Shown: positions 54,351 to 63,865 of the stretch, piece by piece | Layout of the letters: every line of letters starts with the position of its first letter | Numbering within the stretch: the first letter of the stretch is position 1 | Source of the DNA: Haladaptatus sp. R4 | GTDB lineage: Archaea; Halobacteriota; Halobacteria; Halobacteriales; Haladaptataceae | NCBI RefSeq assembly: GCF_001625445.1 | Contig: NZ_LWHG01000033.1 | Span: forward strand, 1 to 64,000 | Length of the DNA: 64,000 nt | Direction: 5' to 3' | Translations under genes and position numbers: made by a program | Notes under the pieces: model-generated | Database searches by the model: none | The model's input: the letters and a program-made list of their open reading frames with translations, nothing else | Told to the model about the DNA's origin: nothing

Positions 54351-54727
54351 TCTGTGTCGGTGTGTTGTATCCGCCGCTTCTCGTGGGATCTGTCCGGCTC
54401 TGTGTCGCCCTCTGGGGTGCCCTCTGTGCGCCAGTGTTGTCTACGTCTATATTATGATATATTGGGGGTGCAGTCTCTGGCGCTTTGTTGGGTGCCCACT
54501 GTTGGCTATGATCTATTTTTTCTTCTCTGGATCGGGGGTGGTTGTCCCCCGCGGTGTGTCGCGTACATCTATCTCATCATTTTGACAGTACTGTTGTTCA
54601 TCCCCTCCGCGTTATTTTTTGGTCTCTTTCACTGCTTCATGCACCGCCGTCGGGATGCGGTGGCTCAATTGAATCCAACCATAATATTATAGTTGGTGTA
54701 GTTCGTTAGCCTTGCGTATAGCTTCCT
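54351..54727. other. gene-free stretch before the HTH gene
   Basis: T- and G-rich on the + strand, with a single GGGTGCCC near 54490. The open frames here lack haloarchaeal codon bias. An AATATTATAGTTG stretch at about 54680 may be the promoter of the next gene. Confidence 0.35.
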
Positions 54728-55237
54728 ATGTCATCTGATAACTCCGCCACTTTGACCACGGGACACGCCGACGAGATGGAAGAAAAACTGAATCGTGGAA
54801 ATGAACATCGGCGCAACATCCTGGGTGCCCTTGCCACTGCTGACAGCGACACCCTCAACACGTCACAAATCCGAGAACGGGCTGACGTCCCCAGTGGGAG
54901 TATGAACCACTATCTGGAAACTCTAACAGAGTGGGGCATCGTCGAGGATACCGGACAACGAGAATACAGTCGTGGCGGAGGTCGGAAAGCGCGTGTCTGG
55001 CGACTCTCCGAGATGGGCGAGACATTCATCGAGGAACGACCAGATGCACTCAGTACACCAAAGACTGCCGCGACAGCAGAGCGGGTCACAGCGCTCGAAA
55101 ATCGCATCGAAGACCTTGAAGCTGAAACGAGGAAACGGCGGAAGACAATCGTGGAAATTCTGAAAGTGATCGCAGATGCCCAAGATGAGCACACTCAACA
55201 GCAGGTCACAGAGATTGTGACTAACGCCGATTTATAA
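54728..55237 (+). CDS. winged-helix protein with coiled coil
   Basis: 169 residues: a winged helix (NEHRRNILGALATADSDTLN, then PSGSMNHYLETLTEWGIVED and a basic RGGGRKARVWRL wing) and a C-terminal coiled coil (ALENRIEDLEAETRKRRKTI). It converges with the VirD4-like gene, overlapping by six bases, and faces the repeat arrays, so it may bind them or control the transfer operon. Confidence 0.75.
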   Translation: MSSDNSATLTTGHADEMEEKLNRGNEHRRNILGALATADSDTLNTSQIRERADVPSGSMNHYLETLTEWGIVEDTGQREYSRGGGRKARVWRLSEMGETFIEERPDALSTPKTAATAERVTALENRIEDLEAETRKRRKTIVEILKVIADAQDEHTQQQVTEIVTNADL

Positions 55238-58075
55238 CAAGCGGTCAAGGGAATCTGTCGTCGTCTCCTTGTCGTTCGCGTTCTCACTGTTGTCTGTGGT
55301 TCCACTGGCTGTCGCGGGTGTAGAGTTCGCCTCTGTGCTGTTGGCAGTCGGCTCGGAGCAATCGTTGTGTACGTCTCTCTCAGTTGGTGTTGTCTCGTCC
55401 TGCGTATCTACCACCCTGTCGGCTGCCTCTGCTTCTTCATCGTCCAGCAGGTCCGTCAGCGGCGTCTGGGTGTTTCCTTCGTATAGACGGAGATCCATCG
55501 GCGTCTCTGTCTCCGGTGGCACCACAACTACGTCCCACTCCACAGTGTGGAGATCATCGTCCATCTCGTACTCGGGAATGATCGGCGGCTTCACATTCCG
55601 GTTACCACCCCTTGGATAAGCACTCACATCGGTAAAGATGTCCGCCGCTGAATCAAACCGGGCGTGAACCGTCCCATCCCTGTCCCGAAGCACGTACTTC
55701 CCTGTTTGTTCGTCGTGAATCCACACGTTCTCACGATTTCCTGGCCGGGTGATCGTCTCACCCTCGATACTGAGCGTATTCGTTCCCGTGTAGAATCGCC
55801 GTTCACCCTCGACGCCGTGGTTGCTCCGACAACAGAATGGCTCGTGGGCAACTGTATCGTAAACCTTCTCGGCCACTTCCTCGCGGGCAAAGAACAAGCA
55901 CCGATGTCCGTCGTTATGCGCCTGTGCAAGATTCTTCACCGTCTGTGATGGCTGCGTACTACCGGTTGTGTGCTCGCTTTCGATATAGACGTCTTTCGTC
56001 CCCGCAAGCCGATTCAAGAGCGGGTGGTCCTCCCGGTAGCTGTTGACTGTGTCTGCCACCGTCTCCGGGTCCTCGTCCAACCCGATCACTAGTACGTCAT
56101 CCAGCCGGGCAAGACCGTCGGGCATGGCTTCTCCAGTCTGCTCAGGAATTTCAAAGATAAACCCGAGTTGAGTCATTGGGATGTAGGCATCGGCCATCGG
56201 TGCCCAATGCTCGGCCTTGCCGTCGTTCTCCGAGTCACCGAGATTCAGGAACCCGGTATCAAGCGGCTTCACTTCCATCTCGTCCTCAACTTCACGGTGA
56301 TCGAGATGCGTATCCGGCACTCGCTGCAAGACTTTTCGCCATGCTTTCCCAGCATCGGTCACATCGTCGCCAGGCAAATACCGGTTTAGCCGTTCAACAC
56401 ACGCCGCTATTTGCACCCAACCGCCCGGTTCACCCTGTCGAATGCTCTCATCGTAGACTGCTTTGAGCGTCTGATTGCGCAAGTGTTCATCTGTTCCGAC
56501 CGGGAGGTCTGCTGGATCGTCGGCAGTCGTTCCTTCGTTCAATTCTCCATACGGCAGTTCGCGCTGAATTTCGGCGTCGGTAATCGGCGGACTTCCATAC
56601 TGCTCCAGACTCCGGTGAATCACGTCCTCAGCGTCCTCTTCCGATCGAAGCGGTGGATACGGGGCAAAGGTATGGATTTTGAGCGGGTCAGAGTACTGCA
56701 TCCCGCCTTTGATGGGAATTCGCGTCCACACCTGGAAGTTCTCGGTCTCCATCAAATCCTCTTCAGTATATCCCTTGAACAACTTCGCAACGGGTCGTGC
56801 GTCTTCGTCGTTCGGGAGTCGGAAAATCACTGGGTTGTTGCAGTTCGCTTTGACGGCACTCAACACGCCTGCTTCTTTGAGTTGCTCGGGATACTGGCAG
56901 GCAATCGTCACTGACAGGCGCATCGAGCGGGCTCGAGCGAGCATATTTTTGACATCGAGATTCTGACTCGCGATGGCATCGAACTCGTCGAAAATGGCAA
57001 AGAACGGCTCGTTCTCTCCGTCCTCGAACGACCGGTTTTGCACAGCACTCCAGATCGGACGCATCACGCCAAGCGTGATCATCTGCTTCACGTCCTGGTT
57101 CGACACAGGCGTACGAACGATTACGATTTTGTTCTCGTCGATGATCTTCTGGAAGTCAATCGAACTCTCACGCTGGGCAATAATCCGGCGAATCACTCCG
57201 TTCTCAACCCAATTTTTCACTCGCGAGAGGAGAGGACGAACGGCGTCGTCGTCCATCTCGGCGATTTCATTGACGAACTCCTTGATGTACGGATCTTCAA
57301 CCTCCTCGGCAAACTGTTCGCGACGTTCTTGATTCAGGAGGACGAAGTAGAAATCGATCACCGAGTAGTCTTTGTCCGATTTCATCATCGCTCGACCCAT
57401 ACTCTCGGTAATCGCCCGCATGCGCGGCCCCCAATAATCGTCATTGTCAAGAATCGCTTTCAGGTTCTCGAGGCGATCCTCGATTTCGCGCTCTTGTTCG
57501 ACCTGGCGATCTGTCTCGGGGATTTCAAGGAAGTTGATTCCAACATCCCGATCAAAGTCTTCGTCGCCCGGTTCGATCCAAATCACATCGTCAAGGCGAT
57601 CCTCTGGCAGCAGTTGGAGGAGTTCTTTCGAGTCGCGTGCCTTGGGGTCGAAGTAGACGAAACCGTGGCCAGCGTACGCTAACTGTACCATCCAGTTCAG
57701 CAGCTCTGTCGTCTTCCCCGCACCCGTCGTTCCACATACCCAATTGTGCTGGAAGAGTGAGCCGAACTCAATCGGTACTTCGCGGAAGCCTTCCTGGGCG
57801 CTGTCGTTGTACCCCGTCCACAGCGGACCCTCTGGACGGTCACGCGAACCTTCGAGCAGTCGGCGAACCTTCGGCCCGGCGACGACGCCATGCTCTTCAG
57901 TGTGAGTGAGCACTTCTGCACCGCCAATGCGGTCGTTTCCAGTCGGCGTTATCTGATACGGTTCGCCGGTCGGTGCTCGAAGCTCATTCGGTATCTCGTC
58001 GATTTGCTCGTCGCGATCGGCGTCTACTGACTTGGTATCGGGGGTGTCGTCACCGCCGAATAGGTTGTCGAACAT
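55232..58075 (-). CDS. VirD4/TraG-type coupling ATPase
   Basis: 947 residues. Walker A GTTGAGKTT (about 115-123), Walker B AIFDEFD (about 360-366) and a hexameric-motor-like RSMRLSVTIACQYPEQLKEA segment near 385-404 place it in the HerA/VirD4 family. The C-terminal 450 residues are specific and end in a long acidic, disordered tail. No transmembrane segment is visible, which is common in archaeal relatives. It would hand DNA to the secretion channel. Last gene of the minus-strand cluster. Confidence 0.8.
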   Translation of the reverse strand: MFDNLFGGDDTPDTKSVDADRDEQIDEIPNELRAPTGEPYQITPTGNDRIGGAEVLTHTEEHGVVAGPKVRRLLEGSRDRPEGPLWTGYNDSAQEGFREVPIEFGSLFQHNWVCGTTGAGKTTELLNWMVQLAYAGHGFVYFDPKARDSKELLQLLPEDRLDDVIWIEPGDEDFDRDVGINFLEIPETDRQVEQEREIEDRLENLKAILDNDDYWGPRMRAITESMGRAMMKSDKDYSVIDFYFVLLNQERREQFAEEVEDPYIKEFVNEIAEMDDDAVRPLLSRVKNWVENGVIRRIIAQRESSIDFQKIIDENKIVIVRTPVSNQDVKQMITLGVMRPIWSAVQNRSFEDGENEPFFAIFDEFDAIASQNLDVKNMLARARSMRLSVTIACQYPEQLKEAGVLSAVKANCNNPVIFRLPNDEDARPVAKLFKGYTEEDLMETENFQVWTRIPIKGGMQYSDPLKIHTFAPYPPLRSEEDAEDVIHRSLEQYGSPPITDAEIQRELPYGELNEGTTADDPADLPVGTDEHLRNQTLKAVYDESIRQGEPGGWVQIAACVERLNRYLPGDDVTDAGKAWRKVLQRVPDTHLDHREVEDEMEVKPLDTGFLNLGDSENDGKAEHWAPMADAYIPMTQLGFIFEIPEQTGEAMPDGLARLDDVLVIGLDEDPETVADTVNSYREDHPLLNRLAGTKDVYIESEHTTGSTQPSQTVKNLAQAHNDGHRCLFFAREEVAEKVYDTVAHEPFCCRSNHGVEGERRFYTGTNTLSIEGETITRPGNRENVWIHDEQTGKYVLRDRDGTVHARFDSAADIFTDVSAYPRGGNRNVKPPIIPEYEMDDDLHTVEWDVVVVPPETETPMDLRLYEGNTQTPLTDLLDDEEAEAADRVVDTQDETTPTERDVHNDCSEPTANSTEANSTPATASGTTDNSENANDKETTTDSLDRLL

Positions 58076-58158
58076 CGTGTGTCACCAAAGTCCCGGCGTC
58101 GGACTTGCACCGACGTGGCGGCGTGGACCATCCGGGGAACAGGGGAGTGCCGTCGTTG

Positions 58159-59211
58159 TTACTCACTGCGCTGACTGTCAGCCGGAACTTCGCCGCCGCG
58201 TTGGGAGTAACGCCAGTCGATTTTCGGCGTTTCAATCTCCTTGTTTGGGATGTGTGCGGCACCAGCGAGTTCGCTTACCGAGAGGATCATCTCGCGGTCT
58301 TCCCACTCCCGAGCATGCAGTTTCTCGATGAACGCGCCACGCTCACTGGCAGGAACAGGGTCGTCGGTAAACCCCTGCTCGGTCATTGTGTTGTAGTAGC
58401 GAGTGAACATCCCCGCGACACCCCGTGCTCGTGATTCAGCTTCGTACTTGTCCGGTGAAACGGCAAGAATCCGCATGTTAGTGTGAAAGCCGTACTGTCC
58501 CCGTTGCATCTCGACGACGTCCGCCGCTTCGCGGTCCTTCTTACTCGCATCACGAGTACGGGGATTTAGCCAGCCGACAACCTGGTCCGACCGAAGCCCT
58601 TCGGCGACGTCGTCCACACTTTCACCCCGAGAGAAGAGTCCAGCATCCCCTTCCGTCCAGTCGTTTTTCGCGGGCCGGAAAACGACCTGCACCACAACCC
58701 GTGTTTCCGGCGTCGAGAGCATTTCACTCGTCACTTCGCCGTACGGGTCCCGCTCAAAGCCGTCGCCCTGGTGGTTCCGAATCGGGTAGTAGTAGTGACG
58801 GTTCAAGTCGAGTTCCGCACCCGCAATATAGTCGTCAGCATGGATTTGCGGAAATGCATCGCCGCCCTCCACTCGAAACACCTGCGTGTTCGAGTAGCTG
58901 TTCGCGACGCGTCGCCGGAACTTGTTTGCGGCACTCTCGTCGGCAGCGTGCATGTAGAACTTCAGCTTCTCCTCATCGAACCACAACTCGAAGGAGTGGT
59001 GCTGACTAATGTTCTTGTCGCGGAGTCCCTTCGTTCGAACGTCGTGAAGTGACTGGAGCATTGCGGCACCATCGACGATGCCCTGGTTGTCTTTGTAAGG
59101 ACGAATCCCGAGCAACACACCCGGCGTCTCGTCCACGGTTTGAGTGTACGACTCGTCAAGTTGCGTTGCCGTGTAGCTCCCCTGCGCCTCGTCACTGCCG
59201 AACAGGCCCAT
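58159..59211 (-). CDS. conserved conjugation-cluster protein, unknown
   Basis: 350 residues, soluble, acidic. Segments such as LLGIRPYKDNQGIVDGAAML and SFELWFDEEKLKFYMHAADE resemble the N-terminal non-ATPase domain found before archaeal coupling ATPases, so it may be a split partner of the VirD4-like protein. The start overlaps the VirB4 stop by one base; 83 bases separate it from the VirD4-like gene. Confidence 0.65.
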   Translation of the reverse strand: MGLFGSDEAQGSYTATQLDESYTQTVDETPGVLLGIRPYKDNQGIVDGAAMLQSLHDVRTKGLRDKNISQHHSFELWFDEEKLKFYMHAADESAANKFRRRVANSYSNTQVFRVEGGDAFPQIHADDYIAGAELDLNRHYYYPIRNHQGDGFERDPYGEVTSEMLSTPETRVVVQVVFRPAKNDWTEGDAGLFSRGESVDDVAEGLRSDQVVGWLNPRTRDASKKDREAADVVEMQRGQYGFHTNMRILAVSPDKYEAESRARGVAGMFTRYYNTMTEQGFTDDPVPASERGAFIEKLHAREWEDREMILSVSELAGAAHIPNKEIETPKIDWRYSQRGGEVPADSQRSE

Positions 59212-61259
59212 TAGAGCTCACCCCATTTGTCGGCGATGTACTCCTGGAAGGGACCATGCTCGCTGGCTTTGTAGCTATAGACAGTATCCTCAAATGGCGA
59301 CGCCCGAACTTGGGCGTGCATCCATCCTTGGACGTCCGCATAATCGACGAGATAGTCGGTATACCCGAGTCCCTGTTCACCGCGTTTGGCATGCTGAGTG
59401 ATGAACTGAAGTTGTTCGTCGTTCATCCCGAACCGCTCCTTTGCGTCTTGCTCTTCCAGTTTGTCCGTGTAGAAGAACTCTGTCGTCGGAATCTGCCCCA
59501 AGATCGCGCGTTTGTATTCCTGCATATCCGTGTCGTCAGCACTCGCGAAGTCACCCGGTCGGTGTGAGAGGAACCACAGTCCGGCGTTAAAGTGCCGCCA
59601 GTGGCGGGCCGACTGTTGAAGCCACGCCAGAATCTCCCTCGATTGGAAGAGATAGTGTGCTTCGTCGACGACAAAGAGTGTCTCGCCGGGCGCTCGTTTG
59701 ACTGCCTGATAGACTTGGCCGAGCATCAACTGGAGCATCGTCGCTTTGTCTGCCGCTGCCCCGAGTCCCTGAATCTGCTGAAGGTCGAGATACGACACCT
59801 GGCCCGGGCGAATATGGGCTTCTGACTTCCCGACGAGGGCATCGTGTTCACCGCCGTCTTTGAACCCACTGAGCCGCCGGAGTAGTGGTCCGGCGTTCTC
59901 TTTGATCTGAGCCTTCTCGAGTTCTGAATCGACGTAGTCACCCGGATTCCCACCCATATCATTGACGATTTTACGGAAGTTGGCCATCGTCGGGCTGTTC
60001 TCCGGTTTGTGCGTACTGACGTCGTTTTTCAGAATTCCTGCCCGTTCGTACGTGGCATTCAGCGCATCGGAAACGAGCGGAGTAAAGTCGCCGTTGGCGT
60101 CGCCGATCATATCGAGAATGAAGTTGCGGGCTTCGGTGAACTTCATGTCGTACGGATCCAGATTCCCCGACACTCGAAGCACATCCTCTGGCGTTTCCTC
60201 GATATGGAGCGGGTTGATTGTCTGTGACCCGTCCACCGTGATATGCTGACCGTTCATGAGTTCGACGAGACCACCGAACTCGCCCATCGTATCGCAGAGA
60301 ATCAGTGTGCGATCCTCACCAGCCAGATACCACTGAGTCGCTTGCTTACCGACGTGGTACGATTTTCCCGAGCCGGAACTCCCGATGGTAAGCCGATGAC
60401 CGGGTGCGACAGAGAACTGATTCTTGATGATCTCGCTGCCGTTCTGCACGTTTCGGCCCTGCTCGACACCGTTCTCCTGGTCGATGTACGCGGACACCGG
60501 CGGGAACGCTGCGGCGATTGTTCCCGACAACGTGAGTGAGTAGCGCTCGCGTGTAGAGACATCGGCGAACGCGTCTCGGCCGTTTGGTGAGCAGGATTCG
60601 AACAGCTCGGCCTGGCGCTGTTCCGGTGAAAGAACCGTTAGGTGAGCTGGCGCGCTTTCGAGCGTTCCTCTTACTTTCTCGCAAGCGCTTTCGAGTGCTC
60701 GGTGCTTCGCGATATCCAGCGTGAGTTCGTCTTCGTTCGCCAGCCCTTCCTCGATTCGCTCTTCGGCTTCATCCAGCGCCTGCCGGGTACCAGCTCGAAC
60801 TGTAACGTAGCCGCTCAAATCCCACGGTTGAGCCTGAGTGTGGTGGAGAAGCTTGTACATCTTCACGTACGGGTCGAGGTCGTCCTCGACGAGAATCGCG
60901 GAAACGTCGCTTACGTCTTTGCGCTCGTCGATGTTCGCGTCAATCTCCCCGATTGTGTCTTTCAATTCGAGTTCCGTTGCTCGCTTGTCCCGTGCCCGGA
61001 CGTCTAAGCACACATCGACGTCGACCCCTCGCATGGTGTAGATCTCCTCAAGAAATTTCTCACGGGGTTCGACCGGCCAATCGGCGATCCAGTAGGTCCG
61101 ACAGTACTGCTGGCCAGTGCGAACGTAGCCATCGCGAGCGTCGAACGTTTGCGGGGCCAGGAGTTCCTGTACCCGATCGTGGGCTAGGCCATCACTGTCG
61201 TTTTCGTCATCAGCGAGCGGGGCGAGCAAGCCTTCGCGGACCTGTGCAAGGAAGGACAC
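59211..61259 (-). CDS. VirB4/TraC-type secretion ATPase
   Basis: 682 residues from GTG 61259. Walker A GSSGSGKS (293-300), Walker B LFVVDEAH (528-535), and the family segment PTTEFFYTDKLEEQDAKERF near the C-terminus. VirB4 powers assembly or pumping of the type IV secretion channel from the cytosolic membrane face. The frame is open for about 25 codons upstream, inside the previous gene, so the true start is uncertain. Confidence 0.85.
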   Translation of the reverse strand: MSFLAQVREGLLAPLADDENDSDGLAHDRVQELLAPQTFDARDGYVRTGQQYCRTYWIADWPVEPREKFLEEIYTMRGVDVDVCLDVRARDKRATELELKDTIGEIDANIDERKDVSDVSAILVEDDLDPYVKMYKLLHHTQAQPWDLSGYVTVRAGTRQALDEAEERIEEGLANEDELTLDIAKHRALESACEKVRGTLESAPAHLTVLSPEQRQAELFESCSPNGRDAFADVSTRERYSLTLSGTIAAAFPPVSAYIDQENGVEQGRNVQNGSEIIKNQFSVAPGHRLTIGSSGSGKSYHVGKQATQWYLAGEDRTLILCDTMGEFGGLVELMNGQHITVDGSQTINPLHIEETPEDVLRVSGNLDPYDMKFTEARNFILDMIGDANGDFTPLVSDALNATYERAGILKNDVSTHKPENSPTMANFRKIVNDMGGNPGDYVDSELEKAQIKENAGPLLRRLSGFKDGGEHDALVGKSEAHIRPGQVSYLDLQQIQGLGAAADKATMLQLMLGQVYQAVKRAPGETLFVVDEAHYLFQSREILAWLQQSARHWRHFNAGLWFLSHRPGDFASADDTDMQEYKRAILGQIPTTEFFYTDKLEEQDAKERFGMNDEQLQFITQHAKRGEQGLGYTDYLVDYADVQGWMHAQVRASPFEDTVYSYKASEHGPFQEYIADKWGEL

Positions 61260-62428
61260 CTCTTTGTCGACGGCGTCGTCAGCACGGGTACTCGTTGCGA
61301 CCGGTTGCGAGACAGTGCCGCCGTCGGTCGTCGCTCGACCGTCGCAACGTCAGCAACTCCCGTCGATGGCGAGTCAGTCGCATCCACCGCTTCGGGGCGT
61401 GGGCTGTCACCGTCCTCGGCGCTATGCGGCCACACCGCGGCATCAACGTCCTTCGTCACACTGTCGGCATTGAAGGAGTGCTCGGTGCCACTCCAATACC
61501 GGCCCAGAAGGAGTGCGTGCTCGGCTGGACCGACTTGCGTGGTCTCACAGCCATCGGTACTTCCGAACGCCCTGGAGAGCCGGGAGAGCCGACTTTTCAC
61601 TTCCCGTTGCATCCGGCGGCGTTTGGCGTCCCACTGCTCATTATCGCTACCGAACAGCAGCGAGCGAATTTCGCCGTCGTCGGTCATGTCCGATACCGTC
61701 ACTTCATCCGGACGAACCTCGACGACGAGATAGTGCTGCCACTCGCGGGCGTTGAACCGGGGGAAGTCAGTGTTCTTGGTCCACGTGATGACGCTCCGAA
61801 GGAGCTTTCGCGCTAGCTTCCACTCCTCACCGGCGTACTTCGACGAGTAGAGTTTCGCCCGATACTTCGCGGTGACATCGCGGGGGTCAATCTCCAGGGC
61901 CGTGCTGAACAGGCGGAAATTGAAATCGCTCACGAGTTGGTCAAGTTCACCACGGATCCGACCGATCATCTCGCGGGCGTCACTCGTCTCCTGCATCGTC
62001 GTATTTCGGCCAGAGATCCGCGCCATCGCGACGAGTCGCCCGTCTTTCATCTCGGCAGAGCCATCGGCGTGGATCCGTTTCACGTCGTGTACAGTCGCCG
62101 CTTCATCGCCTGACTGTGGGAACCCGCGTTTGGCCTTCGCGTAGGCGAGCGGGGTTTTGATACGGTCCAGTCCCGTCGAGTACTCACCCGATGAGACGGC
62201 CAAACCAACAGCACCCAAGCCGCCGAATACACCGACACCGGCACCGATTAACGAAGGGCCGAGTGGAGCACCGAACAGGGCTGCAAGACCGCTGGCACCG
62301 ACGATACCGGCACCAGGCGTACCGTAGAGCAGGTCGTTCACTTTGAACCCGTGATAGTCGAGCCCGGAATCGACGTGTGGCGGGACGAGTTGGCTCGGAT
62401 CTTTCGGCGCGTCTGCGTTGTCTGTCAT
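61184..62428 (-). CDS. PrgI-like membrane component of secretion system
   Basis: 414 residues. An N-terminal pair of hydrophobic segments (GIVGASGLAALFGAPLGPSL and IGAGVGVFGGLGAVGLAVSS) is followed by a cytosolic domain with VHDVKRIHADGSAEMKDGRL. This layout fits the small membrane protein that precedes VirB4 in conjugation clusters. The last 45 residues overlap the VirB4 start in another frame and look non-native (RNRSQRVPVLTTPSTKRCPS), so a frameshift near the end is possible. Confidence 0.6.
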   Translation of the reverse strand: MTDNADAPKDPSQLVPPHVDSGLDYHGFKVNDLLYGTPGAGIVGASGLAALFGAPLGPSLIGAGVGVFGGLGAVGLAVSSGEYSTGLDRIKTPLAYAKAKRGFPQSGDEAATVHDVKRIHADGSAEMKDGRLVAMARISGRNTTMQETSDAREMIGRIRGELDQLVSDFNFRLFSTALEIDPRDVTAKYRAKLYSSKYAGEEWKLARKLLRSVITWTKNTDFPRFNAREWQHYLVVEVRPDEVTVSDMTDDGEIRSLLFGSDNEQWDAKRRRMQREVKSRLSRLSRAFGSTDGCETTQVGPAEHALLLGRYWSGTEHSFNADSVTKDVDAAVWPHSAEDGDSPRPEAVDATDSPSTGVADVATVERRPTAALSRNRSQRVPVLTTPSTKRCPSLHRSAKACSPRSLMTKTTVMA

Positions 62429-62485
62429 AGATAAGCCCCGTTTCCCAGCCTTGCACCGGAATGTCGGCGTGAACCGAAACGGGGG

Positions 62486-63838
62486 TCAGTCGTATCGCTG
62501 GAGTATCTCACGACCTTGATTCAGCTCGTAGTCAGCACACTCCTGCTCTTCTCGTGCTTCTTGGGCGTCGATACCGCCGTCTGCGTTCAGCGCGTTGTTC
62601 ACCGACCCGTAGTTCACGGTGTCCTCCCTTGCCGACGTGCCGGTGCTAAACGTTGAATTGTCCGACTGGTCCCAGCTCGAATCGTCGCTGCGATATTCCT
62701 GAACTTTCTCGTGAACTTCGTGGCCGACGCGCTCGCCGGCTTCGTCGACGTACTTGCCCGCTTTCCGCTGATTCGATGCAGACGTCCCGAGGGTGATCGA
62801 GGCGGCGTCATTGGCGTGGGCCAGCATCTCTTTCGGGAGAATGAGCAACGCGAAGACGAGCCCGCCAACGACAAGAGTGAACGTTTCCAGCACTCCAAGT
62901 GCGCCAGATGTCCATGGCAAATCGGCGAGTAACCGAAGGACGAGCGCCTGAAAGAGTTTCGTGACGATCACGACCCCAAAGAGATAGACGAAGGTGTCAC
63001 CGATGCTCTTTAGAAAGCCCGAATACGCACGACAGGCCCAGGAAAGCGGCCACAAAAACACGCATACGTAGATAAGGGCCCGCTCGAGGCCGAGAACGAG
63101 AATCCCGACCGCAATTGTACCTGACTCGATAAACCCGAGGAGGACACCAAGACCGATCCCAACACCGAGTTTCGCGAGCTTCGAGTTCGTTTGGATGAAC
63201 TCAGCGCCGTTAGGAGCAACTGACATCGCGGTCTCGTTCGCCAGGTGGAGCAAAAGCGGCGGGATGATCCAGGTCGTTGCGACCATAACGAAAGCGACCC
63301 CAATGCGTTTCCATGCTTGGCGCTTCTCGTAGGGATCCGACCGATAGAACGACATCCCGAAGGCCGCCATCAACGCAACGCTCGCGAGACCGGCCGTCCA
63401 CGCCGAGGCTTTGTACACGCCTGGCCACAGGCCGTTGTGAGGATTGGCCCACGTACTCGGCTTGTCTGGTTGCCCGGGAGCGGGCACAGCAGCGACGCTA
63501 TCACGAACCATATTCGCGATGCCCTTCCCCACACCGAGGAAAATTCCGGCAATCGCTTTGAGTTGCCCCTTTGCCATATCGATCGGGTTGATCGACGGGA
63601 CGAGTCCACCACCAAGCCCGCCAAGAACACCGTTATCGTTGCCACCGTTTGCGCCGCTCGTCGAATTATTCGATGGTGCCGTCGTCTGCCGGTCATCAGG
63701 ATTACCGATCCAGTGATTCTGGGATGTCGTGGTGTTGTTTGCACTGGCTGACTGTGCCGCGACTGGAGCGGCGAGCGACGCGACTAGCACGACAAGAAAG
63801 AGCGCCAGCAGCCAGCTACTGTGTCTGTTCTGTATCAT
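62486..63838 (-). CDS. VirB6/TrbL-like polytopic membrane protein
   Basis: About 450 residues from ATG 63838. A signal peptide (SSWLLALFLVVLVASLAAPV) is followed by an Asn/Ser-rich region and about seven hydrophobic segments, including LGVGIGLGVLLGFIESGTIA and LVLGLERALIYVCVFLWPLS. The C-terminus is soluble and acidic. The position upstream of VirB4 and the topology suggest the inner-membrane channel subunit of the transfer system. Confidence 0.7.
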   Translation of the reverse strand: MIQNRHSSWLLALFLVVLVASLAAPVAAQSASANNTTTSQNHWIGNPDDRQTTAPSNNSTSGANGGNDNGVLGGLGGGLVPSINPIDMAKGQLKAIAGIFLGVGKGIANMVRDSVAAVPAPGQPDKPSTWANPHNGLWPGVYKASAWTAGLASVALMAAFGMSFYRSDPYEKRQAWKRIGVAFVMVATTWIIPPLLLHLANETAMSVAPNGAEFIQTNSKLAKLGVGIGLGVLLGFIESGTIAVGILVLGLERALIYVCVFLWPLSWACRAYSGFLKSIGDTFVYLFGVVIVTKLFQALVLRLLADLPWTSGALGVLETFTLVVGGLVFALLILPKEMLAHANDAASITLGTSASNQRKAGKYVDEAGERVGHEVHEKVQEYRSDDSSWDQSDNSTFSTGTSAREDTVNYGSVNNALNADGGIDAQEAREEQECADYELNQGREILQRYD

Positions 63839-63865
63839 AGTCGGAAGAGAAGTACCTGAAAGCAC

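Noticed and set aside
53764-54692. Long plus-strand ORFs (about 270 and 128 codons) across the repeat region
   Set aside because: Their translations are rich in Cys, Ser, Trp and Phe with few acidic residues, unlike haloarchaeal proteins; they arise from T/G-rich repeats without stops.
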